Assembly: GCA_945787485.1 (NCBI GenBank)
Contig: CALZHV010000129.1
Location: 1 to 6,155, forward strand
Length of the DNA stretch: 6,155 nucleotides
DNA from: an uncultured Lachnospiraceae bacterium
Lineage (GTDB): Bacteria > Bacillota > Clostridia > Lachnospirales > Lachnospiraceae
Direction of reading: 5' to 3'
The translations under genes were made by a program, and so were the position numbers. Shown one piece after another: positions 1 to 5,595 of the stretch. The number at the start of each line of letters is the position of its first letter. Position 1 is the stretch's first letter. A model generated the notes under the pieces. The model was not told where the DNA came from, did not search any database, and saw only the letters and a list, made by a program, of their open reading frames with translations.

Positions 1-872
1 TCTCTTGGATATTTGGCTGTTGTTCCAAGACTTTTTCCATATGCGATATCATCAAATGACAATACAAGTCCATCTGAAGGGAAATCATTTGCAGCAATTT
101 TTTCTGAAAAATATTTAACACCGTCAGCTATGCTTTTTGCGTCAACATCAATATGTTCAACTACGTTAAATCCCATTTTTTTCAAAAAATCAAATCTTGA
201 ATTAACAGTTTTATCTATATCTTCATCACCTGTTGACATCATATTAAATGCAAAAAAATGTACATTTCTTTGGGCAGTAATTTTATTATTGAGCTGTCTT
301 ACCGTACCACTGCATAAATTCCTTGGATTTTTGTACTTGTCAGCATCGATTAATATGCTTTCGTTTATTCTTTCAAAATCACTATAGGTAATAACTGCTT
401 CTCCTCTTATTACCAGTTCATTTTTATATGGGATTTTTTGTGGTATATCAGCGAAAACCTTGGCATTGTTAGTTATTACTTCACCTATTTCACCATTACC
501 TCTTGTAACTGCCTTATTTAATACACCGTCAATGTATGTCAAAACTACCGTAAGACCATCCATTTTCCATGACATAACTCCCTTTTTGTCTTTAAGCCAC
601 TCTGCCAATGCATCTACATCCTTTGTTTTATCAAGAGAAAGCATAGGCTCCGGATGTCTTTCTTTTGGTAATTCGCTCAATATTTCATAACCAACCTTTA
701 CTGTCGGACTTTGAGACAACACGATTCCTGTTTCTTTTTCGAGCTCAAGTAATTCATCATAAAGCCTGTCATATTCAAAATTGGACATTATCTCTCTGTC
801 TTCCTGATAATAGGCTTTTGAAGCTTCATTTAATATATTAACTAATTCTTTTATTCTTTCTGTTTTGCTCAT
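1..872 (-). CDS. ligA: NAD-dependent DNA ligase LigA, divergent form (5' part, cut by window edge)
   Basis: Seals nicks in duplex DNA during replication and repair; family members adenylate an active-site lysine using NAD+. The window holds the first 290 residues: the N-terminal NMN-binding (Ia) region (about 1-65) and most of the nucleotidyltransferase domain. Visible motifs are SPTVKVG (55-61), PMLSLDKT (76-83), KMDG with the adenylated lysine at K103, TRGNGEIGE (123-131), RGEAV (E158), NPRN and VRQLN, and SDGLVL (266-271). The OB-fold, zinc finger, HhH and BRCT domains would lie outside the window. Start ATG at 872-870 has an AGGAG five bases upstream. It lies 8 nt after the pseudouridine synthase stop, so the two are probably co-transcribed. 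Oddities: against E. coli LigA the positions of H23, D32, E113 and K290 read Tyr, Asn, Ser and Ser. The family call is firm; whether it is the main replicative ligase is not. Confidence 0.93.
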   Translation of the reverse strand, partial: MSKTERIKELVNILNEASKAYYQEDREIMSNFEYDRLYDELLELEKETGIVLSQSPTVKVGYEILSELPKERHPEPMLSLDKTKDVDALAEWLKDKKGVMSWKMDGLTVVLTYIDGVLNKAVTRGNGEIGEVITNNAKVFADIPQKIPYKNELVIRGEAVITYSDFERINESILIDADKYKNPRNLCSGTVRQLNNKITAQRNVHFFAFNMMSTGDEDIDKTVNSRFDFLKKMGFNVVEHIDVDAKSIADGVKYFSEKIAANDFPSDGLVLSFDDIAYGKSLGTTAKYPR

Positions 873-877
873 ATAAA

Positions 878-882
878 CTCCT
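878..882 (-). promoter_or_regulatory. Ribosome binding site of ligA overlapping the upstream stop codon
   Basis: On the minus strand the sequence reads TTAGGAGTTTATATG. The AGGAG core shares its AG with the TAG stop (883-881) of the upstream pseudouridine synthase and sits five bases before the ligA ATG. This suggests translational coupling of the two genes and supports the chosen ligA start. Confidence 0.75.
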
Positions 883-1663
883 AACCAATCATACTTCTTA
901 ACTTTTTCTCTTCTTCTTTCGAAAGCTCCCTGTATTCTCCCGGTCTTAAATCTCCAAGCTTTATATTAAGTACACGGACTCTTTTTAAATTTACAACCCT
1001 GTACCCAAAATATTCGCACATTCGTCTTATCTGTCTGTTTAATCCCTGAGTAAGAACAATGGTAAAACTTCTTGTACCTGTTTTCTTTACATAACAGCTT
1101 TTTGTTTTAGTATCAAGTATTGGAACCGGCTTTGACATATTCGAAATAAAATCATCGGTAACATCTTTATTTACTCTAACCCTGTATTCTTTTTCATGGT
1201 TATTTCTTGATTTTTGAATAGAATTAGATAATTCTCCATCATTTGTAAGCAATAATAGTCCCGAAGAATCTTTATCAAGTCTTCCAACATAATTGACATT
1301 TACAGGAAAATCCGTGTAGTTGAAAATACTGTCTTTATCCGCTTCTTTTGAAGTGCATACATATCCTATCGGTTTATTATATGCATATATTACTTTTTTT
1401 AAATTCTCTTTTACAACCATGTCTTTATATGTGACAACCATACCTTCACATACTCTGTCACCAACATTTGCAACAACACCGTTTATTAGTACTTCACCAT
1501 CTTCTATAAGCTTATCTGCCTGTCTTCTCGAACATATACCTGCATCACTTAAATATTTATTCAATCTAATGCCATTAGTATTGTTAAAATAATTTATTTC
1601 ATAATTTGTTGCTTTTAATTTATTATCGTTAGCATATTTCCGGAATGACTTATTTTTATTCAT
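881..1663 (-). CDS. rluF: 23S rRNA pseudouridine synthase, RluF-type (RsuA/RluB/E/F family)
   Basis: Isomerises a uridine in 23S rRNA (U2604 in E. coli RluF) to pseudouridine. From the preferred start the protein has 260 residues. A basic, Asn/Lys-rich tail of about 30 residues precedes an S4 RNA-binding domain (about 32-75; IRLNKYLSDAGICSRRQAD, then a VLINGVV turn). The catalytic domain carries GRLDKDSSGLLLLTNDG with the catalytic aspartate at about D130. The stretches NNHEKEYRV and LTQGLNRQIRRMCEYFGYRV are closer to RluF than to RluB or RsuA, from memory of the family. An upstream in-frame ATG at 1675 would add MEIF, but its bases contain the GGAG that best serves the ATG at 1663. The gene diverges from the Lrp-type regulator and is followed 8 nt later by ligA. 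The exact target uridine cannot be read from sequence; RluB is the alternative. Confidence 0.9.
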   Translation of the reverse strand: MNKNKSFRKYANDNKLKATNYEINYFNNTNGIRLNKYLSDAGICSRRQADKLIEDGEVLINGVVANVGDRVCEGMVVTYKDMVVKENLKKVIYAYNKPIGYVCTSKEADKDSIFNYTDFPVNVNYVGRLDKDSSGLLLLTNDGELSNSIQKSRNNHEKEYRVRVNKDVTDDFISNMSKPVPILDTKTKSCYVKKTGTRSFTIVLTQGLNRQIRRMCEYFGYRVVNLKRVRVLNIKLGDLRPGEYRELSKEEEKKLRSMIG

Positions 1664-1669
1664 AAAAAT

Positions 1670-1673
1670 CTCC
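1670..1673 (-). promoter_or_regulatory. Ribosome binding site deciding the rluF start
   Basis: GGAG lies six bases (ATTTTT) before the ATG at 1663-1661. The G of the upstream ATG (1675-1673) is the first G of this motif, so that ATG would destroy its own site and has only AAGAAG further upstream. This favours the shorter, 260-residue protein. Confidence 0.7.
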
Positions 1674-1685
1674 ATTTACTTCTTT

Positions 1686-1713
1686 ATTTTATCTTAAAAA
1701 TATAAAACATTAA
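1686..1713 (-). promoter_or_regulatory. Possible promoter for rluF-ligA
   Basis: On the minus strand a TTAATG (1713-1708) is separated by 16 bases from TAAAAT (1691-1686), which would start RNA a few bases past 1681 and give a very short leader. The region is so AT-rich that such matches arise by chance, so this is only a candidate. Confidence 0.25.
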
Positions 1714-1741
1714 TCCCGGCTTTATTTTTTTAATTTTGCAC

Positions 1742-1770
1742 TTGTGTTTTTAGCATTATTTATATATAAT
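1742..1770 (+). promoter_or_regulatory. Promoter of the Lrp/AsnC-family regulator gene
   Basis: TTGTGT (1742-1747) and a perfect TATAAT (1765-1770) are separated by 17 bases, as for a vegetative sigma factor. RNA would start near 1777, about 33 bases before the ATG. The -35 matches the consensus only at TTG. Lrp-family genes are often autoregulated, so an operator could overlap this 130-bp divergent region, but I see no clear palindrome. Confidence 0.55.
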
Positions 1771-1800
1771 TACTTTATAATTTTAAAAACGCAAGAAAGT

Positions 1801-1804
1801 AGGG
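1801..1804 (+). promoter_or_regulatory. Ribosome binding site deciding the regulator start
   Basis: AGGG five bases before the ATG at 1810, inside AAAGTAGGG. A longer reading from the GTG at 1744 would begin inside the promoter -35, lacks such a site, and would add 22 hydrophobic residues foreign to the family. Confidence 0.7.
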
Positions 1805-1809
1805 ATAAT

Positions 1810-2286
1810 ATGGATAATATCGATAAGAAAATTTTACACCTTTTACAAGAAAATGCAAGATATCCACTCAAACATCTGGCAAGTAAGGTATTTTTGTCAT
1901 CCCCTGCCGTATCAGCAAGAATTGAAAGACTAGAAAAAAGCGGAATAATATCAGGATATCATGCCTCAATTGCACCGGTATCATTAGGTTATCATATTAC
2001 AGCTTTCATACATATGGCACTTGATCCAAAGCAAAAACCTGATTTCTATCCTTTTGTTGAATCTTGTCCAAATGTATTGGAATGTAATTGTGTAACAGGT
2101 GCTTATTCAATGCTTATAAAAGTATGTTTCCCAAGTACAACAGAGCTTGATACTTTTATTGGACATCTCCAAAAATACGGTAACACCGAAACACAGATTG
2201 TATTTTCAACACCTGTTCAGCCTCGTGGCATTGATATTAGCGCTATTGATACAATTGACGAGGATTCAATAGGTGAATTTGAATGA
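1810..2286 (+). CDS. Lrp/AsnC-family transcriptional regulator
   Basis: DNA-binding regulator of the feast/famine (Lrp/AsnC) family, which usually forms dimers or octamers and responds to amino acids or related ligands. The 158-residue product has the normal family length. Residues 1-60 form the AsnC-type helix-turn-helix: it opens MDNIDKKILHLLQENARYP, the recognition region is SSPAVSARIERLEKSG, and the domain ends IISGYHA. Residues about 65-140 form the RAM ligand-binding/oligomerisation domain, with CNCVTGAYSML where the family has the VTG glycine turn of the ligand pocket. The tail is acidic. The gene is monocistronic, has its own promoter, diverges from rluF-ligA and converges on the tRNA/ribF operon. 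Targets and effector cannot be inferred; control of its own promoter or the divergent rluF is possible. No gene symbol is assigned because paralogues are many. Confidence 0.92.
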   Translation: MDNIDKKILHLLQENARYPLKHLASKVFLSSPAVSARIERLEKSGIISGYHASIAPVSLGYHITAFIHMALDPKQKPDFYPFVESCPNVLECNCVTGAYSMLIKVCFPSTTELDTFIGHLQKYGNTETQIVFSTPVQPRGIDISAIDTIDEDSIGEFE

Positions 2287-2331
2287 TTTTTTACTTTAAA
2301 AATTCTTTATTTGAATAATTCTTCTAAAAAT

Positions 2332-2374
2332 AAAATTTGTATAAAATATATCAATATTTTATACAAATTTTTTT
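2332..2374. terminator. Bidirectional A/T-only hairpin terminator between convergent units
   Basis: Arms 2332-2348 and 2355-2371 are perfect inverted repeats of 17 bp. A further T-A pair (2349/2354) leaves a four-base ATCA loop. Only one pair (G2339-C2364) is G-C. On the plus strand the 3' side runs into seven Ts (2368-2374), and on the minus strand into TTTTATTTTT. It lies 45 bp after the regulator stop and about 20 bp past the tRNA 3' end, so it fits a shared terminator for both convergent transcripts. The lack of a GC-rich stem is unusual for an intrinsic terminator; a protein-binding palindrome is the alternative. Confidence 0.7.
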
Positions 2375-2390
2375 GTCTTTATTTATATAA

Positions 2391-2467
2391 AATGCATCAG
2401 AGAGGAATCGAACCTCCGCACGCGGCTCCGGAGGCCACTGCTCTATCCACTGAGCTACTGATGCATT
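2391..2467. repeat. 10-bp inverted repeat extending the tRNA acceptor stem
   Basis: AATGCATCAG (2391-2400) and CTGATGCATT (2458-2467) are perfect reverse complements. Seven pairs are the acceptor stem of the tRNA. The other three pair leader bases -1 to -3 with the discriminator A73 and the next two trailer bases, giving a ten-pair precursor stem. Confidence 0.85.
2393..2464 (-). tRNA. tRNA-Arg, anticodon CCG
   Basis: A full cloverleaf of 72 nt reads on the minus strand. The acceptor is GCATCAG/CTGATGC with discriminator A. The D-arm is GCTC/GAGC, and the anticodon stem GTGGC/GCCGC (one G-U) encloses loop CTCCGGA with anticodon CCG, which decodes CGG. There is a 4-nt variable loop, and the T-arm GGAGG/CCTCT (one G-U) has loop TTCGATT. 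No 3' CCA is encoded, so it must be added after 3' trimming. Its first 10 nt overlap the 3' end of ribF on the same strand. I see no good promoter in the last 120 nt of ribF, so it is probably transcribed as the last member of the infB-ribF operon and ended at the A/T hairpin. Confidence 0.96.
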
Positions 2468-3336
2468 GCAAAAGCTTTATCAGACTCAAGCTGTTTTATT
2501 AATAAATCTAAATTATCAAATTTTTGTTGTTTTCTTATAAAACAATTAAATAATACTTCGACGGTTTCTCCATACAGATTTCCATCATAATTTATAATAT
2601 GTGTTTCGATTATTAATTTATCACCATCTGTAACGGTTGGATTAGTTCCAACATTTGTGATAGCCTTGTACGCTACACCGTTTAGAATTACACTTGTATA
2701 ATACACTCCTATACAAGGTAATAGTTTATTGTCATCCGGCATTATGTTGATTGTAGGAAAACCTATTTTATGTCCTAATTTCTTTCCCTCAACAACAATT
2801 CCGCTTAAACTGTATCTTCTTCCCAAAAAATCATTTACAACATCAATCTTTCCTTCCTGCAAATAATCTTTAATTAAAGAAGTACTTATAATCTCACCAT
2901 TTTCCTTAAGCTTTTCAAATACCACTACTTCATATCCGTATTTTTCTCCAAAATGCTTAAGAACATCTACATTTCCTGAGCGTTTACAACCAAATCTGAA
3001 ATCCTCGCCCACGACAATAAACTTCGGATTTAATTTTCTGGCTAAAATATCACAAAATTGTTCCGGAGTAAGTGCTGCAAATGCTTCAGAAAACAAACAA
3101 TTACACACACAGTCAACACCTGCATTTTTTAATATGGAATATCTTTCTTCGAAAGTATTAACTGTTTTTCTTCCTGAAACATTAATTGAAAAACAAACAT
3201 TTTTTATTCCATGCTTTAATCCAAGTCTTACAACTTCATTAATTAAAAGCATATGTCCTCTGTGCAAACCTTCGAATTTCCCAAGAGCTATCGCACTATT
3301 ATCAATTTTTGCATCATTAAAGTCTATTATTTTCAA
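2455..3336 (-). CDS. ribF: Bifunctional riboflavin kinase / FAD synthetase RibF
   Basis: Phosphorylates riboflavin to FMN and adenylylates FMN to FAD in the cytoplasm. The 293-residue protein is slightly short for the family (about 300-315). The N-terminal FMN adenylyltransferase has ALGKFEGLHRGH (17-28; the usual motif is FDGVH, so D to E and V to L), VVGEDFRFG (108-116) and ISTSLI (150-155). The C-terminal flavokinase begins near 172 with GHKIGFPTIN (188-197), then GVY (210-212), NVGTNPT (228-234) and the catalytic glutamate in IETH (E244). It starts with TTG at 3336-3334, supported by an AGAGG eight bases upstream; the next Met (29) would cut off the nucleotide-binding motif. It lies 30 nt after truB. 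The final codons CAT CAG TAG are inside the tRNA-Arg gene. A natural family end would fall near residues 285-290, so little protein is encoded by the overlap. Confidence 0.95.
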   Translation of the reverse strand: MKIIDFNDAKIDNSAIALGKFEGLHRGHMLLINEVVRLGLKHGIKNVCFSINVSGRKTVNTFEERYSILKNAGVDCVCNCLFSEAFAALTPEQFCDILARKLNPKFIVVGEDFRFGCKRSGNVDVLKHFGEKYGYEVVVFEKLKENGEIISTSLIKDYLQEGKIDVVNDFLGRRYSLSGIVVEGKKLGHKIGFPTINIMPDDNKLLPCIGVYYTSVILNGVAYKAITNVGTNPTVTDGDKLIIETHIINYDGNLYGETVEVLFNCFIRKQQKFDNLDLLIKQLESDKAFAMHQ

Positions 3337-3344
3337 GGCTTAAT

Positions 3345-3349
3345 CCTCT
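3345..3349 (-). promoter_or_regulatory. Ribosome binding site for the TTG start of ribF
   Basis: AGAGG on the minus strand, eight bases before the TTG at 3336. It is the best purine-rich match in the 30-nt gap after truB and supports the non-ATG start. Confidence 0.65.
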
Positions 3350-3366
3350 AGTTTCTGCTTGTTTAC

Positions 3367-4257
3367 TTAGTTAACAAACATTTTATATGGCTTATATACT
3401 CCCTCATCAGTATATTCATATAAAGCCATTATTTCTTTTTCATTATACACCCTTATAATCGGTGTTTTATCTACTGAATCAAAAATAAAATTATAATCAG
3501 ACAATTTATTTCCGTTTTGAAGATATTTTAATTTATCAGGTTTTATTATTGCTTTGGAATACTGTCCCAAAATTGCATCAATAGGTAATACAGCATCCAT
3601 AATAGTACCATTAGAAGCCATGTGACTTATCTCATCAAGCTTATATGCATCCTCAAGCATAAATCCATGCACTTCTTTTCTTTCCAAAGCAGCAAGTGTT
3701 GCATGGCAGCCTAATTTTTCACCGATGTCTCTGCACAGGCTTCTTATATATGTTCCCTTTGAGCAATGAACATCAAACGATACATACGGCAAATCAAATG
3801 ATATATTTTCTATAGAAAAAATTTCAACAGGTCGTGCTTCTCTTTCAACATCTATACCATTTCTTGCATATTCATAAAGCTTTTTTCCGTCTTTTTTAAT
3901 GGCAGAATACATTGGTGGTATCTGACTATATTTACCAACAAATTCTTTTATTGTTTTTTCTATATCAAACACAGATACATCAACTTTTTCGGTCTGTAAC
4001 ACCCTTCCGGTAATATCCTCCGTGTCGGTTGATAAACCAAGCTTCATTGTAGCCTTGTACTGCTTTGTTCCCTGTGTTAACAAATCAACCAATTTTGTTG
4101 CCTGACCTAAACACACAACCAAAACTCCCGTAGCCATCGGATCCAAGGTTCCCGTATGCCCGATTTTTTTTTGCTTTAATATTCCCCTTAGCTTGGCAAC
4201 GACATCAAATGAAGTATACCCCGGTTCTTTATATATATTTATTATTCCGTTAATCAA
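3367..4257 (-). CDS. truB: tRNA pseudouridine(55) synthase TruB
   Basis: Makes pseudouridine 55 in the T-loop of elongator tRNAs and helps tRNA folding. The 296-residue protein is of normal length. It opens MINGIINIYKEPGYTSFDVV; the catalytic motif GHTGTLDPMATGVL places the nucleophile at D39, and the stacking tyrosine of KQYKA is at Y67. IPPMYSAIK (113-121) and KGTYIRSL (167-174) complete the core, followed by a C-terminal PUA-like region of about 60 residues. The start is TTG at 4257-4255, with AGGG eight bases upstream; the family motif begins right there and no ATG is suitably placed. It follows nrnA by 16 nt and precedes ribF by 30 nt, the usual Firmicute order. The tRNA at the end of the same operon has a TTCGATT T-loop and is a natural substrate. 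Confidence 0.96.
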   Translation of the reverse strand: MINGIINIYKEPGYTSFDVVAKLRGILKQKKIGHTGTLDPMATGVLVVCLGQATKLVDLLTQGTKQYKATMKLGLSTDTEDITGRVLQTEKVDVSVFDIEKTIKEFVGKYSQIPPMYSAIKKDGKKLYEYARNGIDVEREARPVEIFSIENISFDLPYVSFDVHCSKGTYIRSLCRDIGEKLGCHATLAALERKEVHGFMLEDAYKLDEISHMASNGTIMDAVLPIDAILGQYSKAIIKPDKLKYLQNGNKLSDYNFIFDSVDKTPIIRVYNEKEIMALYEYTDEGVYKPYKMFVN

Positions 4258-4265
4258 TTTAAATA

Positions 4266-4269
4266 CCCT
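4266..4269 (-). promoter_or_regulatory. Ribosome binding site for the TTG start of truB
   Basis: AGGG on the minus strand, eight bases before the TTG at 4257, within the 16-nt gap after nrnA. It is a modest match, so truB may also rely on ribosomes finishing nrnA. Confidence 0.5.
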
Positions 4270-4273
4270 ATAC

Positions 4274-5218
4274 TTAAAATTGTTGTTTTATCATTTCAAG
4301 AACTTTTTCCAAATTCTCTTGATAATTGCCTTTGGCTTCAAATCCGGAAGCTCTGTAATGCCCACCTCCACCAAAAGCCACAGCAATACAACTTACATCT
4401 ATTTTTTCTATTGACCTGAGACTAAACTTAAATGTTTCATCATTGAGCTGATAAGCAAAAATAGCTACTTCAACACCTTCTGTAACTCTCAATTTATCAA
4501 TAATTCCTTCTGTTTCCTCTTTTCCTGCATCAAATTGCTCAAAGATTTCACGTGTAATTACGCTTTCTATGACCTTTCCGTCGAGATACAGCTTAGAGTC
4601 AAGCAAAGCTCTTCCTGTAAGCAAATTCTGTTTATATGAAACCTTATAAAAGGTTTCATCAATAATATATTGACTCCTTGCCCCAAGAGAAATAAGCTTA
4701 CCTGCATATTGCATTGTAGTTTCACTTGTACATGGATATTTAAGCACTCCGGTATCATGTATTATTCCAAGGTACAGACATTCTGCAACCTCTTTTGATA
4801 TCTTATCCATGTCAATAAATCTGCATACGATTTCTGATGTTGATGATGCATCGGGGTCACAATAATAATAATCTCCAAATCCAAGATTACTTCTATGATG
4901 ATCAATACATGCTTTCTTTTTTGCATTTGCATAAATATCCATAAAAATGCCATGTCTGTCTGTATCACTACAATCTAATGATATTCCAAGATCATAAACA
5001 GCATCTGTTTTTTCATGCATTATTTTATCAGCACCCTTTAAAAAATTAAATTTTGTAGGGATTTCCTCAAGAAACACAGAAACCTTTTTTCCATCATACT
5101 GTTCACATATGTAATTGTATAAACCAAGACTTGAACCAACGCAATCGCCATCCGGTCTGATGTGACCGAAGATGGCAATTGATTCGGCATTTTCAATTAA
5201 TTCAATAAATTTATTCAT
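4274..5218 (-). CDS. nrnA: DHH/DHHA1 phosphoesterase NrnA (nanoRNase / pAp phosphatase)
   Basis: Degrades short oligoribonucleotides and dephosphorylates 3'-phosphoadenosine 5'-phosphate in characterised Firmicute homologues. The 314-residue protein has both domains. The DHH domain shows GHIRPDGD (18-25; metal ligands H19, D23, D25), SLDCSD (80-85, D82), the signature DHH at 106-108, and HDTG (154-157, D155), all metal-binding in the family. The DHHA1 substrate domain ends with GGGGHYRASG (283-292). Start ATG at 5218 lies inside the end of rbfA: the two genes overlap by 8 nt (ATGAATAA). No strong ribosome site is visible (only GAGATAG), so translation is probably coupled to rbfA. Activity on c-di-AMP breakdown products such as pApA is known for some members but cannot be read here. 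Confidence 0.94.
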   Translation of the reverse strand: MNKFIELIENAESIAIFGHIRPDGDCVGSSLGLYNYICEQYDGKKVSVFLEEIPTKFNFLKGADKIMHEKTDAVYDLGISLDCSDTDRHGIFMDIYANAKKKACIDHHRSNLGFGDYYYCDPDASSTSEIVCRFIDMDKISKEVAECLYLGIIHDTGVLKYPCTSETTMQYAGKLISLGARSQYIIDETFYKVSYKQNLLTGRALLDSKLYLDGKVIESVITREIFEQFDAGKEETEGIIDKLRVTEGVEVAIFAYQLNDETFKFSLRSIEKIDVSCIAVAFGGGGHYRASGFEAKGNYQENLEKVLEMIKQQF

Positions 5219-5567
5219 TATTTACTATCTCATCAATCTTTTTTGACATCTCAATACCATAAGAAATTGAATTATCGAGAACAAATGTAATTTCAGGTGT
5301 ATTTCTAAGATTTACTGTTCTTGCCAATTCTCTTCTTATATAACCATTTGCACTTCTTAGTCCATCAATAGTATCCTTAGCTGCTTCGTCATCTCCGAGA
5401 ACGCTAATAAATGCTTTACAGTATTTCAAATCCGGAGTAACTTCAACTGCTGTAACAGATGTCATAGGTGCAATACGAGGATCTTTTATCTCCATATTAA
5501 TAATTCGGCTCAGTTCTCTTTGGACCTCACCATTTACTCTTTGCATTTTTTGACTTGTTTTACCCAT
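5211..5567 (-). CDS. rbfA: 30S ribosome-binding factor RbfA
   Basis: Assists late 30S subunit maturation around the 5' end of 16S rRNA. The 118-residue protein is a single KH-like domain of usual length. It opens with RVNGEVQRELSRIINMEIKD, followed by DPRIAPMTSVTAVEVTPDL, YCKAFISVLG, and a C-terminal helix-strand segment with IRRELARTVNLRNTPEITF. Start ATG at 5567 is preceded by AAAGGA seven bases away. It lies 28 nt after infB and overlaps nrnA by 8 nt, matching the classical infB-rbfA-nrnA-truB-ribF order. Confidence 0.96.
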   Translation of the reverse strand: MGKTSQKMQRVNGEVQRELSRIINMEIKDPRIAPMTSVTAVEVTPDLKYCKAFISVLGDDEAAKDTIDGLRSANGYIRRELARTVNLRNTPEITFVLDNSISYGIEMSKKIDEIVNNE

Positions 5568-5595
5568 TTTTATTTCCTTTTATTTATCATTAATA

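Noticed and set aside
13..690. Two plus-strand open frames of 124 and 76 codons
   Set aside because: They lie antisense to ligA, whose continuous frame and motifs explain the DNA; their proteins show no family features.
1320..1592. Plus-strand open frame of 90 codons
   Set aside because: Antisense shadow of the S4 and catalytic region of rluF.
1744..1809. 22-residue hydrophobic N-terminal extension of the Lrp-type regulator, possibly a membrane segment
   Set aside because: It starts at a GTG inside the promoter -35, has no ribosome site, and the ATG at 1810 with AGGG upstream gives the exact family N-terminus.
2391..2467. Inverted repeat around the tRNA as a mobile-element end or attachment site
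   Set aside because: The repeat is the acceptor stem plus three pairs; no integrase, transposase or second copy of the tRNA 3' end is seen in the window.
2311..2502. Plus-strand open frame of 63 codons
   Set aside because: It reads through the terminator hairpin and the complement of the tRNA; no ribosome site or family match.
3134..3343. Plus-strand open frame of 69 codons
   Set aside because: Antisense shadow of the RibF N-terminal domain.
4193..4414. Plus-strand open frame of 73 codons across the truB/nrnA junction
   Set aside because: Antisense to two well-supported genes.
4567..4968. Two minus-strand open frames of 63 and 68 codons
   Set aside because: Alternative frames within nrnA; the nrnA frame carries all DHH motifs without interruption.
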